Of a stretch of 64,000 nt of DNA, positions 1-13,654 are shown one piece after another. The notes under the pieces are model-generated. The model was not told the DNA's origin, searched no databases, and worked only from the letters and a program-made list of their open reading frames with translations. The position numbers and the translations under genes were made by a program. The DNA lies in contig OY821745.1 in the NCBI GenBank assembly GCA_963682055.1, positions 30,811,342-30,875,341 of the forward strand, written 5' to 3'. This DNA is from Primula veris (lineage: Eukaryota; Streptophyta; Magnoliopsida; Ericales; Primulaceae). Each line of letters opens with the position of its first letter. Position 1 is the stretch's first letter.

Positions 1-77
1 GGGAAAAAAAATACAATTTAGAAAACTGAAATTCAAACCAAATATGAATATTAACAATAATGCAATGTAATGCTCAC

Positions 78-3067
78 AAGCTTGGCTACAAAAAGGGTCT
101 TGTATCCATCTCCAGCAGTATTTGGGTCACTTCTAGGATCATCTGTAAGGAGGTTTCATTTACATGAAAATAAATAAACAAATTAGGTGACAGTAGAATC
201 ATTTTAGTATCTAATCTACAAGAGAGGGTGCTCTTATTACATTTTTTAAGCTCCTGTGCAGCCTTATTTGCTCCCTGCTCCACCCGTAACTTTTGGATCC
301 TAGCCTTTTTTTCCAACTGTATAACAAAGTGTGTTAGCAAACATGACAGTTTGCATCTAAAGTTACGTAGTAGGAAACAAAGGATATGAGTACAAGAAAC
401 CACGATAGATTTTACATGAATAAACCAACGATCACTCTACCATATTTTGGCGACATTTATAAGGAAAGAGAGGTTCTTGTATGCTCTATAAAAGTAGCTC
501 GTTCAGTTAAAACCCAACATTATGAAAAGTTAACTCACAGTCACCAACAAATATTAAGAAAAAATGCATCTTACAGAGGTTTCAACTTTTTGAACCGGTG
601 GATCATATTCAGAATCACCTTTCTCTGCAAAGTTACTCACAAAATGCGCCATCCCTGTCAGATTCTAACATGAAAATGAATTGCAAAACATCAGTAAGTA
701 ATACAAGCTTACTGCGTTATAACCTTTTTTTTCCTTCTGTTGTTTTTCTTCAACTGACCTGTAAGAGGTGGGCATTTTCTCTTTTCTATTGGTGGTCTGA
801 ATTCCAGTGGTGGGCGCGCTTGAAAGAGCCTCAAAAGACTGTTTGTCAAACCCGTCGAATGAGTTTGCCCCATCTGCATCAAATGTTATATATTTATAAC
901 TAATATTGGTTACCATCATTTTTAGTTTACAAGAAACATACGCATCATATCAAAGATTCCTTCAACAATTTCTGAAATCAATCAGTTGCTCTGATTTGGA
1001 GGACTAAAAGTTTACGCAGTGATTTTAGACCGGGAAAGCAGACACAGAACAACGATTGTAACTCGTTACATGAAAGCTTTATCTTCAGCTAAAAAGCTAC
1101 ATTATTATTATTATTATTATTTTGTATTGGCTTTGATAACATAAAGGAAAATAAAATTGCATTTATCTACCATAATGCAATAAAGTGTTCAAACCATTTC
1201 CAACCATCAACTACAACATGTGCGTGTATTATCATATTTACCAGTAATGAGTGTTTGTACAAATTATCAGCCTTACCAGCATTCGTTGACAATGCAGCTT
1301 TAGTCATATACATAACTGAGAATAGGATTAAAAGCACAACTCTAAAATCAACCGTATAAAATCTATATTCGTTAATTGCTTTCATCACCCATACCTTACA
1401 CTGATTCTATCAAGGGTACAGCAAAGACTTAAAATACCTAGTGACTAGGGAAATAACTTATCCACTCATCCAACTCCAAGCATAAGTTCCACACTGGGTT
1501 ACATTACTTCAACACAAACCGAGCTACAGTTTCAAAACACTAAGCGGATCCTATCACTATAACACCTATATTGCGGACAAAATTGGTTAGTCTTAAGACA
1601 ATATGGAATAACAAAGAAGACGAGCTCAAAATCATTTATATATTGGTTTTGCTCATAAGAATTTAATAAAATATAGTTTCTATTATGAAAGTGACTGTTT
1701 AAACTTCATCACTCGAAAAATCCAGTAATCAATACATAATCTCCCTGCAAATGATCGGGCCTATGGTTTAAGAACAATCATATATACAAACAATTTAATC
1801 ATAAAAAGGAGTCAACTAAAACTCATCCTATCATTAATGCAGCAAACTGGTTTAATTTCTTCATCACATTAATATATATACCACAAAATAATTGAGCCAG
1901 AGTTTAGAGCATGTTTCCAAAATCAAATACAGCAAGAAGATCCATCTTCATTGTATTAAAGAACATGCTTTAAATTCAAGGAACTAACTACAAATTAAAG
2001 TATGCAATTACAGGAATCGAATCTAAATTTGAAGAACATGTTTTGAATTCAGATTAAAACTAACTCAAAGAGAAGTACAAATCTAACATGAAAATTTTGA
2101 AGTGATGATAGAAGTGTTCTCATTACGACCCCAGATGGCAAGAAATTGTAAGTATTATCTTCTCGAAAAGAGTTAAAAACTCAACTTGTCTCTTCTGAAT
2201 GATAAGTTTTAACTGATCGAAAAGCGCCTTAATTAACCAATCTAAGAGGCATAACAAATACTATACGGTTGCACAAAGGGATACCTTGAATTAGTTAGTA
2301 GCATCTATTGACAGAAAAATTATTTAGAAAATTTGCACATATCTGTAATAATGAACTTCGCATTCAGTCTCGAACTTGCAATTCTAATCCATTTGCTTTC
2401 CCGTAACCCCTACAATACAAAAGCATCTATTGATTTTTTTTTAATTGATTTTACCCTTTGCACCCCCATAACTACTAAAAAAACAGTTATAGTTCCGCCA
2501 CTGCTCACTTTATCATTAATGCATCAAAACGTTACGATTGCCTCACTACTCAAACAATCTTCAAACCAATCACTAGTCTCGCTATACAATAATCAATCCA
2601 AGGGTTTAAAAACATGTTCTGCAAATTCAAGAAAAAAAAAACACATCACTCAAATCTTTCTTTCGCCCACACCAATATTCTTTTTCAAAAAATGCTAAAT
2701 TATTTCCATTTTCCCAAATTAATAGTCCAAGGTTACTCTTGTCACTACATTTGCCTAAATTACAATAACGTTTAGCTATTATACAACGCAAAACACATTT
2801 AGTTTAACAAAACGGTATTTAAATGAAATAAACACGTTACACGTAGGTAGTGGTACATGTTCATTTTTTATTTTATTTTTGCTAAAAGAGTTCACTATTT
2901 TGTACCTATTCCAATATAAGTAGAATAACTCGGATATGGACAACACATGTGTTTAAATACATATTACATATTATATATACCAGTTTGAGCTGTACCACAT
3001 TGGCGCGGTTTTGGGATTTCGTGCGAGCTGTGGTGTCGTTTCGCATAAACGGATCCAACTCTCCCAT
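78..3067 (-). CDS. U1-70K: U1 snRNP 70 kDa protein, N-terminal part (gene runs off the left end)
   Basis: U1-70K binds stem-loop I of U1 snRNA in the nucleus and helps U1 snRNP recognise 5' splice sites. Five minus-strand exons are visible: 2981-3067, 759-873, 575-654, 241-316 and 78-142, together 423 nt or 141 codons in one frame, all joined by GT-AG introns. The start at 3067 reads MGELDPFMRND. Family landmarks follow in order: NRANVVQLKL, PPLEFRPPIEKRKCPP, FVSNFAEKGDSEYDPP, KKARIQKLR and YKTLFVAKL. The last is the start of the RRM (RNP2 strand). The rest of the RRM and the Arg-rich tail lie beyond position 1. Intron 1 is long (874-2980). The protein is recognisable but diverged from the common plant form, for example MGELDP where MGDSGDP is usual. 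I see no frameshift or stop in the visible part. The identification rests on remembered family motifs, not on a search. Confidence 0.87.
1215..2695 (-). repeat. U1-70K intron 1 segment that recurs elsewhere in the window
   Basis: Most of intron 1 of the U1-70K gene has copies on the plus strand at about 26.6-30.3, 38.5-40.6 and 57.5-59.6 kb. Smaller pieces lie near 43.54-43.62, 45.84-45.97, 62.13-62.21 and 62.99-63.12 kb. In the copies the order is changed: a piece matching 1740 to 1215 comes first, then a piece matching 2695 to about 1400. The flanking U1-70K exons are not in the copies. Either the intron was captured, or the intron holds a member of the same repeat family. Confidence 0.75.
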
Positions 3068-3106
3068 ATTACTACCCTTTCTCTCTTTCTCTCTCTCTAT
3101 ATATAG
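3068..3106 (-). promoter_or_regulatory. GA-rich leader and TATA-like motif before U1-70K start
   Basis: Reading leftward, CTATATATAG (3097-3106) is followed by a GA-repeat tract and then the U1-70K start codon at 3067. A TATA-like box about 30 bp before the ATG would leave a very short leader, so the real transcription start may lie further upstream. The call is positional only. Confidence 0.3.
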
Positions 3107-4354
3107 TTCAACTTTAGGCGTTAAAGTTCATTGTCAACTTAACCAACTTTTTTCCTCGTTTTGATATAACATCATGGTGAAAAAAAGCGGACCAATCCGT
3201 TCTTTGTCGAATATACAAGCTCGTTCGACTATAAGTGACCGATTCACCTTGTTTAGGTTGTGTCCTGACTTATGAGTAGCATCCAAACATATATATAATA
3301 TTGATTAGTATTATTTATGTATGTATTTTAAAATTTATATAAGTAATCGGTTTGGTTATGTTAAAGCTAATCGGCTTTGTTCAGCTTTGGTGGGTTGGTT
3401 TTTGTTTATTGCGAGTTTGGTCGGACTAATTTGGTTCCACCTTTCCTCACTTTGGTTCACATTGTTATTATTCAATGATGTTGTTACAAGTATTTTTGTT
3501 AGTTTTGTTTTTATCATTGATCAATATTAGCTTAAATGAACGAAATCGTATTTGACCGGATAATTGTCAACCAAGGCAATTGGTACGATAGTTGGATTTC
3601 GATCACCAAGGCAAATGGGCGGTCTTCATGTCATGTGTCAAACTCAAAAGTAAGAATAATTAATAAAAAAGCAATCATGCAAAACCACTTCCGAGGTTTG
3701 TTATTTTAGCAGTTTAGTACCAAAGTTCCCAATTTTTGTCAGATTCATCTCTAAGGTTTCAATAACCATCAAATAATGTATCACCCAGTTCCTCCATTAA
3801 TTAGCGATGGTTGCTAAGATTAATTTTCAATTTGTCCTCGGTTAGAACATTGTCTCTTGTAACTTGTTATTATCTTTTACTACACTAAGAGGAAAGACTG
3901 AAGGTTTTTCGCAACAACATCATGATTCATGGGGAACAAAAATAACATGTAAATGGAAACGTTCAGTTTTGCGCAATTTTTTTCTCATGAAAAATGGGAC
4001 AGAAATGAAAATGCATGTACCATGGTTCCTAAACCCTTAATATCCACTTTAGGATCTCTCTGAAACAAAGACGTAGATGAACTATATTTACAATTAGTTA
4101 ACAATCATTTTAGTGTCACAAGTAGTTTACAAGGATCCTTATACCAAACGTAGTATACAATTCATTTCAAAAAAAAAAAAAACGTAGTATACAAAGTAAA
4201 AAAAGAAAATTGTTGAACAATATTAGCCTACGTATCCGTAACATCTACGATTTTGTTTTGTTTTGTTTTGTTTTTCACCACACAAAAAACTGTCCCTAAC
4301 TAGAAAATTCATCAAGAAGGAGCTGTCACTTGAATCTTTGGTTTTGATATATTT
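3107..4354. other. intergenic DNA between U1-70K and PERK
   Basis: AT-rich sequence with no supported gene. It must hold the U1-70K promoter and the PERK 3' UTR, since both genes run leftward. A (TTTTG)5 microsatellite lies at 4251-4270. Confidence 0.6.
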
Positions 4355-7300
4355 TTACAACCTTTGTTTATGTGGGCCTGAGCTGGCATACTCTCGTGAG
4401 GTCAAATCACTGCTAGACGAAGACGGATTGAGCCCATATTCACTCGTTTGCTCAAATTCGCTGCTTCCATAACCATTGCCATTCATTACCATTTTCTTGA
4501 ATTTCATCATATCCACGTTATAAGCGGTTGTGTCATATGTTGCGGTTTCTGGGGTTAGGCCTGACTTTATAGCTGTGTCATCGAGTGATGATTGGTCTCC
4601 TTCTAACGAACGTACAATCTGTTTTCAATCAGTAAATTCAAACAAAATGAATAAGCATAATCCATCACCACGAGATTCGAAGCCTTGTTTAGCAGCTTCG
4701 TTTAAGTTCAGTTTCATTAGTTTGGCTTTAAAGCTGGACTGCAATTAGGCGACTGTTGAGTGGTTAACTAGCATAGATTTTAAACCATTTTAGTTTCAAC
4801 TTGAATAAGAAAAAAGCTTTAGGATGGATGAATCTAGCTTATCTCTGAACCTGAAAAAATCTAGATATTTGCTTCAATGTTTTCGTTCAATAACTTCATA
4901 CATAAAAGCATGAAGTTACTGTTCAAAGATACAGTCGTTGACATTCAGAATAATGAGAGGTACTCTCAGCTAATTCGTGCCGATGGATTGACACATGGGG
5001 CCACTGTTTGATTGAAGTACTTTTAGCGGCGAAAAAATACAATGTGTGACTGTGTCAAAGTTTGTATGAAAATAAAGCTAGTGAACGGATCTCTTACATA
5101 TTTGTATCTATGTATGTGTTCATATAATTACCTGAGACATCTTGGGTCTCCTTCTAGCAGAATGACGAATACTAGCAGCGGCACAAGCCATCATACGGTC
5201 CATTTCATGGGAGTCAAAGTTATTCCCCAAACGTGGATCCACAATCTCCTCGTAATTTCCATTTTCCAATACACGCCCAAGAATTGGTCGAGCCTGTTGT
5301 ATTTCCATCCCCACAAGAAAATAAATTAGAATCACAATGTTAGTACATGAGGAACATTATCACAAACCTCTAGGGGATATTGTTATGTTAATATGTTTCA
5401 AAGGAAATAACCGCAAGCTCAGATCAAGTAAAAACTAAATTTCTTCAAGTGCAAATGTGCAATCCTATTTTCAATTGGAAGATGATGAATTTTTAATACT
5501 AATATTTACCCAATCAACCAGACTGTCCTCCATTATCTGGTTTGTTAGATCAATTGGTTTGCGGCCAGTAATGAGTTCTAACATCATTACACCAAAGGAG
5601 AAAACATCGGACTTGTCGGTTAGCTTTCCACTTGATGCATACTCTGGAGCCATATACCTGCAAATCAAAATAGAATAATTCATATGAAAATTTTCATAAT
5701 TTAACAAAAGCATCTTCTTCTGGACCCCGTATGAATGCACTTACCCAAAAGTCCCCATAACCCTAGTAGAGACATGAGTACTGGTATCGTTAGTAAGTTT
5801 AGCTAATCCAAAATCCGCCACCTGAGGAAAAATAATTAGAAATCGTGAATTGTCTTGTATACAACATAACGACTAGGGCTACAAAAATTATAATGATTAC
5901 CATGGCCTCAAAGTTATCGTCCAGGAGAATATTAGCCGTCTTGATATCACGATGAATGATTCGAGGGTGGCCTGCATATGTTTCCCCAATTAAGAATCCA
6001 ACTTTAGTACATAGAGATATCACATATTTGATATATATATATACACACACACATATACTGATATGCGTCGTATTCAAAAAAGGAAGTGTAGAATAGAAGT
6101 CATCATACAGTCTTCATGAAGGTACCCGAGGCCTTTGGCCGCTCCTAATGCAATGCGCAGTCTAGTTGGCCAGTCCATAGATGGCCGATCTTTTCCTGGA
6201 AACCACAATTTCTTCTTAGACATATCCAAATATAAGAATAAAATAGCAAATTTTTTCTCAAGTTTTCAACAAAAAAAGTATTCTTAGTTTTTAGAATACA
6301 CACGTAGATGTACAGTATCTGAAAAATCTTTGGTTCATGTTAAGTTTCATTCATGTTTGCCTGCTTTACTAAATCACTTCAAGAAAAATATCGAGCATGG
6401 AACTCTTCGAAAAGTCGATGAGCGATTTCATGTAGAAACAAGAATGGACATTTTCTAGATTCAATAAATTTATATAATGACCTGATTTATGAAATCAAAT
6501 ATTCATGCAATTTTACACTTTCCAATTGTTATCATTATTGTGCGAGGTACATAATACTTTATATGTCATAATCTACTTGGAAACTTTTTACCAGTCACCT
6601 CATCTGGGAGGAACTGGCCATTGAAAGATCGACAAAATCATGTAGGGAGTACTTTATTTATATTTTCAGCATAGATACAACAATTGTAACCAGAAATAAC
6701 TTACCATGAAGGTGAAACTCCAAGGTCTTGTTAGACACAAACTCATAAACCAACATCCTTTGCCCATCGGCGATACAGTACCCAACCAGCGACACGAGGT
6801 GACGGTGGTGGACCCTACTAATGATCTCCACTTCCGCTTGAAACTCTCTCTCCCCTTGCCCGCTGCCTGACTTCAAGCTCTTCACTGCCACCTCTCTACC
6901 ACTCGGTAACACTCCTTTGTGAACGTATCTATCGATAATATGATTGACTTATTAAATTCAAGTGTATATGGTATACCACCTTAAATGACGATTTATCAAA
7001 TATTGGCAATTTACCATTTATGAAGGGGAAAAGTATCGTTTTTCTACACTGAATTATTAATGTATATCATGCTTTAAGGGGAAAAGTACCTTAGTTGGTC
7101 ATCAATCTACAAAGTACAAAGTTTGAAACAATTACTTTACCAAAACTACCATAGTTTAAACACTAATCTATCCAAAATCTAACAAGAACAACTTTGTAAT
7201 CTAAGAATTACTACATACCTATGACTTTAATTTGTATTTTAATATTGATCTATGAAGCGAAACTTTCGCCGATTTGATGAATTTTTGCATTGATAAACAA

Positions 7301-8993
7301 ATATTTCACTATAATATTACCCAAATCCCCCCTGGCCAAGAATGTTATCTTGAGAGAACCCTCCGGTGGCCTGGGCCAAGTCCTCGTAACTGAAACTGCT
7401 CTGGTTGCTAAGTGACATGTTGGGAGATGGGGTCGTGGGATTCACGTATGGTGGGCCCCCTGAATAACTGTACTCGCTGCTTGTGTGACCAACTAGAGGT
7501 TGCGGTGGTGCCACCCAAGTCGGGATGCCACCAGGGGACGTGTTCATTTGGCCAGGTGGTGGACGGAGATTTGGAGGTGTATTCCAGTTTGAAGTATTGT
7601 AGTAGTCACCTAAGGATAATTGAAATTAGGATATAGATCATATAAGAAGCTTTTGGAAATAAAATGTGACTAGGTATTATGATTCTGTACTTACATATGT
7701 AAATTTTGCTACATACTTACATCAAGACTGATCTGTAACTTAAGTTGATACAAAACTCATAGTTTACTGTATAGTAGTAGTTCAATAAGATTTATCTATC
7801 TTGACACCGCCTCACTATAATCTTCTAAGATCTTAGACATTGTTCATATACTCATATGTAACAAAAAGTTCCTGAGTACTGTTTTTTTTTTTTTTTTGAA
7901 GGCTTTGAAGTTTGTTAGTCTAGAAATTAGCATTGTACTACTCTTATCATGTGGACATCTGTTATATTTTGCAGATGTAAAACGCCATCGATATAATTCA
8001 TGACATACCAGCTTTAGTAATTCATAATAATAAGGCTCATTGGTTTAACCTCATTGATCAAGGTTACTTTTTCTACAACCTTTCAAGCAAATAATCTAGG
8101 TTGTTTAGTCATGAAGAGATAAATAGGTTCGTTCAAACTAACCTAGTCAACCAAACATAGTTTACCTTTTTAAAGTTTTAAACAAAACAAAATGAGCTTA
8201 AAAGCTAAAAAAACAAACAAGAAATATGATTCAATTTCTATTTTTTTTCTTCTTGAGATTAGAGATCATATGAAAGAATAAATATACCTTTTGCTCTAGC
8301 ACTTCCAGGTGTATCCATATAATACCGTCTCCTCTTTTTCTTCCTCGCCGCACACAACAAACATATCGCCACCGCCGCGAGTAACCCCACTCCGATCAAC
8401 GTCGCCGCCACTATAACCCCTGTTCCCACCGATGACGACGATGTCGTAACAGAAGCACTCATCGTCGTTGTCGACTCCGGCGGTGAGGCGTGATTAGAAG
8501 ACCGCGACGGAGGGCTCAGCCTTCCGGCAGCTGGCGGTGGCGGCGACGAGGCAGAGGAGTAGTTTCTTTCCGTCGGCGGTGGAGAAAACACCGGTGTCGG
8601 ATTCTCCGACGGGGGCGGTGGAGAGTTTCCCGGGGAAGGGTTTGCCGGAGAACTTTCCGACGGAGGGGTCGGTGGAGATTTTTCTGTCGGAGGGGTCGTC
8701 GGAGATTTTTCCTGGGGTGGTGGAGAGGGGGAAGATTCCTCCGAAGGGGGTGGCGGTGAGGGGGAAGATTCCTCTTCCGGCGGTGGCGGGGAATTAAATT
8801 CTTGAGATGGAGAGGGGACAGGTGGCGGCGAGGATGGTGACGAGGATTTCGGCGGTGGCGGTGATGATGATGAGGAATTGTCGACTGGCGGTGGTGGTGA
8901 TGATGAGGAGGAATCGTCGACTGGCGGTGGTGGTGATGACGAGGCATCGTCTAGGGGTGGCGGCGATATGGACGTGGAATTTTCCATGTCCAT
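4355..8993 (-). CDS. proline-rich extensin-like receptor kinase (PERK family)
   Basis: Probable plasma-membrane Ser/Thr receptor kinase with a wall-contacting proline-rich outer part. The nine exons are 8288-8993, 7321-7609, 6705-6928, 6109-6195, 5901-5971, 5745-5821, 5510-5657, 5132-5293 and 4355-4618, all GT-AG, summing to 2028 nt or 675 residues plus stop, which is usual for PERKs. Residues 1-185 are Ser/Pro-rich with SPPPP blocks. One membrane helix lies at about 192-216, followed by a basic stop-transfer stretch. The kinase shows the glycine loop GQGGFG (about 327-332), Lys348 in [14 protein letters not shown] with Asp444, DFG at 462-464 and APE at 488-490, so it is an RD kinase with all catalytic residues. 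The activation segment reads [18 protein letters not shown]. No classical signal peptide is seen, as is common in PERKs. The start is ATGGACATGG; a second Met lies two codons on. I cannot assign the PERK number. Confidence 0.93.
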
Positions 8994-10690
8994 TTCGTTG
9001 CCGCTTATTAGTTTTCTAGCCAGATTTATGTCAATTCCGTGAAACGATTTAACACCCTGAAAAGATTTTGAAAAAAGTTACGGATGAGAAACTTGAAAAG
9101 TGTAAGTTTTAAGACTTCAACGAAACGGATTCAAGTAAACTTGGCTATGAAGAAAACACAAGAATTTCACCATATAGCCGATTCATGAAAACTTCACGAC
9201 GGAGAACACAAGAATTGCAGTCGTCACTACGAGATAACACTTATTAGGGACGCACCGTTTGCTGTCGTACTATCGATTTAGACTTGAAATCAGTTAATGA
9301 CAAATATTTAGCAGCCTTCCTTTGATTTGACAGTGGAAAAAATGTAAAATTTGATAGTATTACCTGTAATCATCAACATGCAAATTCTATGAGAACTTTG
9401 TTGGAAGCAACAACCATGATATGTAGTATATAACAATATCGTCAACCCAGCTTATGCAATGTCTCATCAATTCGGTCGCTAGAAACAATTAACGATGTAT
9501 CTTTAATCGACATATGCCTAAAATGGCTCATTTAAGAGGATGAGTTGCCATTGAAATGAAAATGAATATTAGGTTCTATTGTTAAAATCTGTAGTTGATC
9601 AAAGTGCAAATTTATGTGAAATTTGATAGAAACAACATGACCAAATGTATCAAGAGATCTAAGAAAACCAGATGAGCACATTGATTATCAAATTATATCA
9701 AACAATTTCTATGAACAAATTTATTCAAAGTTTGCTACCTTGGCTCATAAAATCATGTATTTATGAGTTGCCATTAAAAGAGAATGTTACAAAATATAAA
9801 TATCAACATTTGTTAATGAATAATATCAGAGAAAACCAAGAACAAACCTAACTGTCGTGCATTCCTCCATACATTTTTGTGCAACAATCTACACTTTAAT
9901 TAGAAAAAAAATCGATATAATTGCCTGTTTAAAAAAGAAAATAACAGAAATTTGTCTATTAAAGAGAGCTGAGATATTTTGATTAATGCTTTTGAGTTTC
10001 TTCTTCTTTTTTGTCAATGTAATGAGAACCCTTCATTCCTCAGTTCCATCTTCCTCCAAACCAGGATGTTGTTATTTTGTTACGAGGAAAAAGCTGTTTA
10101 TTAACCTGTAATATTAAATTATACTATTTTGGTAACCAATTTTAGCCTTTTTAATAATTTAGATCACCACATATCTATTTTCATCAAATTAGGTGAATGA
10201 TGTTTAATATAATGACGAGATCATAGTCACGTTATCTCTACGTGAATGCAATTGCATCAATATCTATCAAAACTAAATCTCCAAATACGAGATATGGTGA
10301 CTGATATTTTGTCCATTTAATATTTTTTCCTTAAAGTAGGAAAATTGGTAGGTAACCAATATTGGTAAAACTTGCATGGATATTAAAATGATAAAAGTCA
10401 ATGATACAGATACTAAATATATTTTGTCCCTTTTTATTAGCTCCTTCTGAGGGTAAAAATTAGAATTACTTAATAATTTTACCAACTGTACTGCTTTGTT
10501 AACCACCTTTCTAATTTATAATTGATTGAAGTATATATATATTTTTTGTTCTAGTTTAACCCTTTAAATTTACAAAAGCAATGAAATTTATTACAAAATT
10601 TTACCAACCAAATGGACCAAATAAGTTCTAAGAGAAATAGTAAATTTATATGTATTACTGGTACATGTAGATTTAATATCTACAATTGAG
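8994..10690. other. upstream region of PERK, no gene seen
   Basis: AT-rich, with stop codons in all frames and no transposon ends recognised. The part next to 8993 should hold the PERK leader and promoter. Single-copy within this window. Confidence 0.5.
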
Positions 10691-11719
10691 CTCTCAAATT
10701 GTTTTCTTTTACATTTCTTTTCCTTTTGTTGTTTTTTCTGGCTTAATATCAATTTGCTACTTTAATTCCATTTCAAATGGTAAATGCACAAGGTTGAAAC
10801 ATGATCATATTTGATCTCTAATGGGTAGAATATCATGGTGCATTTTTGTCAATTGATTACCCGTGCAGTGCCTTACAATTTAGAAGTACTGTTTAACATT
10901 AGTTGCAAAAAACTATCACAATAGTATCGTAACTGGAACCTTAGTTATACCATGTTAAAGATTGTTACATGCTTATTTACTAGCATCATATAATTAGTTA
11001 ATTTTTTATTTTATTTTTATCTTTCACTTTTAGCGGAGAAAAGTCGAGCTAGCATTTAGCATTATGACTCATATTTTTTAAATTGTATATATATTAATTT
11101 TCATTTGTATTGTATATGGTTTATTAAAACGGATGATTTCTAACTCAGATTTTTTTGTGCGTGACTTAATTTAATGTTCAAATATATACACCCACGATGA
11201 ATAACAATGGTTGTTCCAATAACAATAATAGTTTATTCATCTTTGCGGACGTTTGGGTAAGTCAAACTATATATTCGACAAGCTACGCCATCGGTTTGAT
11301 AGAAAGAGATAATGAGACGGAGAAATAACAAAACGAGAATATAGAACAAAACGAGGAGAGAGACTACAAAGACTTTGTGTGTTTGGATTAGCTTTTAAAA
11401 AACTGGTTTTTAGCAACAAAAAACTCAAAAATAAAATTTTTGGATTTGGTTGGATATATAAAACATATTTTTAAAATATGATTTTTGACCAAATACTCTG
11501 TTGTCAAACAGACCCTATGAAATTACTAGAATTATAAGAATAATTTTAAAATGGGATCATACCTTTCATAAAAAAAAAAAAACATACTAATAGATAACAA
11601 AAAGCACATGAGCCATGTTTTGCAAAGTAGAGGATTTATATAGTCTTGAAAATTTTAGCTTTTCCAGTTGTAAATACTAGATATGTTCAAGTTAAAAAAT
11701 GCAAATGCAGATTCATTAG

Positions 11720-12376
11720 TAGGGGTGGCTTTGTACTTTACCTATTTTTTTTTATCATATACCAGTATCGAACCGAACTTTTTTGGTTTGAAAAAAATTA
11801 TACCATAACCGAACCGAAAAAGTCGGTATACCGAAAGTTCGGTATACCGACTTTTTCGGTTGTTACAGTTCACTTTTCCGTTTTATACCGAAATATTATT
11901 ATTATTAAAAGATAATTCTTTGATAAAAATAAATTAGCAATTTTTTTTGTAAAAAGTAAAATGTGTCAACTATTTTTATATTTGCTACATTTATTGTGAA
12001 CTTGATTAAAATAGTAAACACTTATAAAATAAGAATTCTTTTAAAACATTAGACAAGAAAATTTAGAAACACGAAATTATTGTATTTGACTTCGTAAATA
12101 GGAAAGTAAGTGGTAAGAAAAATTAAACTAAACTGTAAGACAATTTATTTGTAAGTTATAACTATGTGTAAATTTCTATAAAATTTTTAATTTTAATGTT
12201 TGGTTCGGTTCGGTATTGTACCAAACGAAATGGATACCGAAACCGAACCGACTTTTAAAGTTTGGTTCGGTTGTACCGTACCGAAAAGTCGGTATACCAA
12301 ACTTTCGGTACCAACTTGTTTGATTCGGATGAAAAATCGGTTGGTTGATACAAATCGCTAAAAAAGTCCACCCCTA
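11720..12376. mobile_element. hAT-type non-autonomous element (AGGGGTGG ends)
   Basis: The ends are inverted: TAGGGGTGG at 11720 and CCACCCCTA ending at 12376. The inside is rich in CGGTATACCGAA-type inverted motifs, typical of a widespread class of plant hAT-derived miniature elements. The flanking octamers TTCATTAG and TTCATTCA match at 6 of 8 positions. The corresponding place in copy 2 (about 19311-19335) lacks the element, which supports an insertion. There is no coding capacity. Confidence 0.72.
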
Positions 12377-12849
12377 TTCATTCATAAGTACTGTACTTGC
12401 CATAGTTAGGAAGTTCTAAGATATAAAAAATGGTAAGACAAAGAGTGAAAGATATGAAACTATGTGCCAATAATAGTGGTTGCATCAAAATTTGTGGTCT
12501 ATTTTATAATGTTAGGTAAACTCCAAAAAAAGTTACTTGTGAGGCACAATAAAAATAACCTCATGAACTATGCGATATTTTGCCGGACATAAGCAATTTA
12601 ACACAAAAAAACTCTCATTAAAGGAAAAACATGCATTTTATATATAAAAGTTGTCTAAACATACTCGTTCTTGTATAGCATGTGTTAAAAGATAGATATA
12701 ATAGAAACGTATTTTTTCTAAATTAAATAATTTTCACTAACTTATTGCTATTTTGAACAATAGTCATCTTTTTTGTGTGTACAGAAGAGCTAAGTTAAGA
12801 AGGATAAAATTAAAAAATAGAGAAACGAAGACAATCTAACTATATCCTT

Positions 12850-13200
12850 GATGAGGTGAAGTCTCCAAAGCTAGGATTGGAGTAATTGCCGATGACGGAT
12901 GGTCGAGATATGTCACGTCTCATGTTTAGCTGATATCTAGCTTAGCAGCCGCATCCACACACATGTTTGCATCTTGTGAGATGTATAGAAGAATAAATTT
13001 CCATTGTTTATCTCGAAGTCGGTTGATATCCGCAATAACGCTAAAATCATTTTGGTTTAATGTGGGGATGTCAATTGCTTCCGATGCACCCTTCAACTTC
13101 AAGTCACTTTCTATGAGAATGTCTCTCCACCTCGATCCCAATGCGAAGTCCAATCCCCGCAAAATTGCCCAAATTTTGCTCGAATACGTGGTTGTCATGC
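12850..13200 (-). pseudogene. RNase H-like (RVT_3-type) fragment, copy 1
   Basis: The minus frame contains SSKIWAILRGLDFALGSRW, then ESDL, and near the end DANMCVDAAAK. This is the order of an RNase H-like domain of the kind found at the end of plant LINE ORF2 proteins and in scattered genomic fragments. A stop codon ends it just after KLDIS, where the copy at 52154 continues. There is no reverse transcriptase part and no convincing start. Related fragments lie near 34.53-34.72 and 52.15-52.49 kb. Probably a dead retroelement piece. Confidence 0.55.
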
Positions 13201-13654
13201 CAATATGTTCATGAAAACCGCCTATGCCTATCCATACATTCCTTTAATTTGCAATACATGTATACCCTAACAAGTTTTAATGTTAATGGAGGTTGTTTGC
13301 AAGAAACCATAGTCTATTTGCAGTTTACCTAGTTATTTAATATGGTTACTGAGATTTACTATTGGAAGGACTCGGCCATCCAAACCTGATGATTACTAGT
13401 TTTCTTGTAACAAAACAGCTCACCGTATTTTATTTGCAATTCATAAACTATTGTCAAACTCTCATCAAATTCACAAACTAATGATCAATTAACAAATGCT
13501 TACAATAAGAGTAATCAAACACAACCAGAACACCCGTTGAACGTTTTCAAAAACATAAATTTAACAAACACGGGAACATGTAGCTCATAAAATACCAAAC
13601 CACTACTACCCTTACGAAAGATTGAAAAATTAGTCGATGAACTGGGTATTAGTA

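Noticed and set aside
3172..3273. 33-codon plus-strand frame after a TATA-like box
   Set aside because: No family match. The region is the upstream DNA of the minus-strand U1-70K gene and the TATA-like motif is palindromic.
8490..8947. Long Arg/His-rich open frames on both strands
   Set aside because: They are other-frame readings of the proline-rich first exon of the PERK gene, whose codon bias opens several frames.
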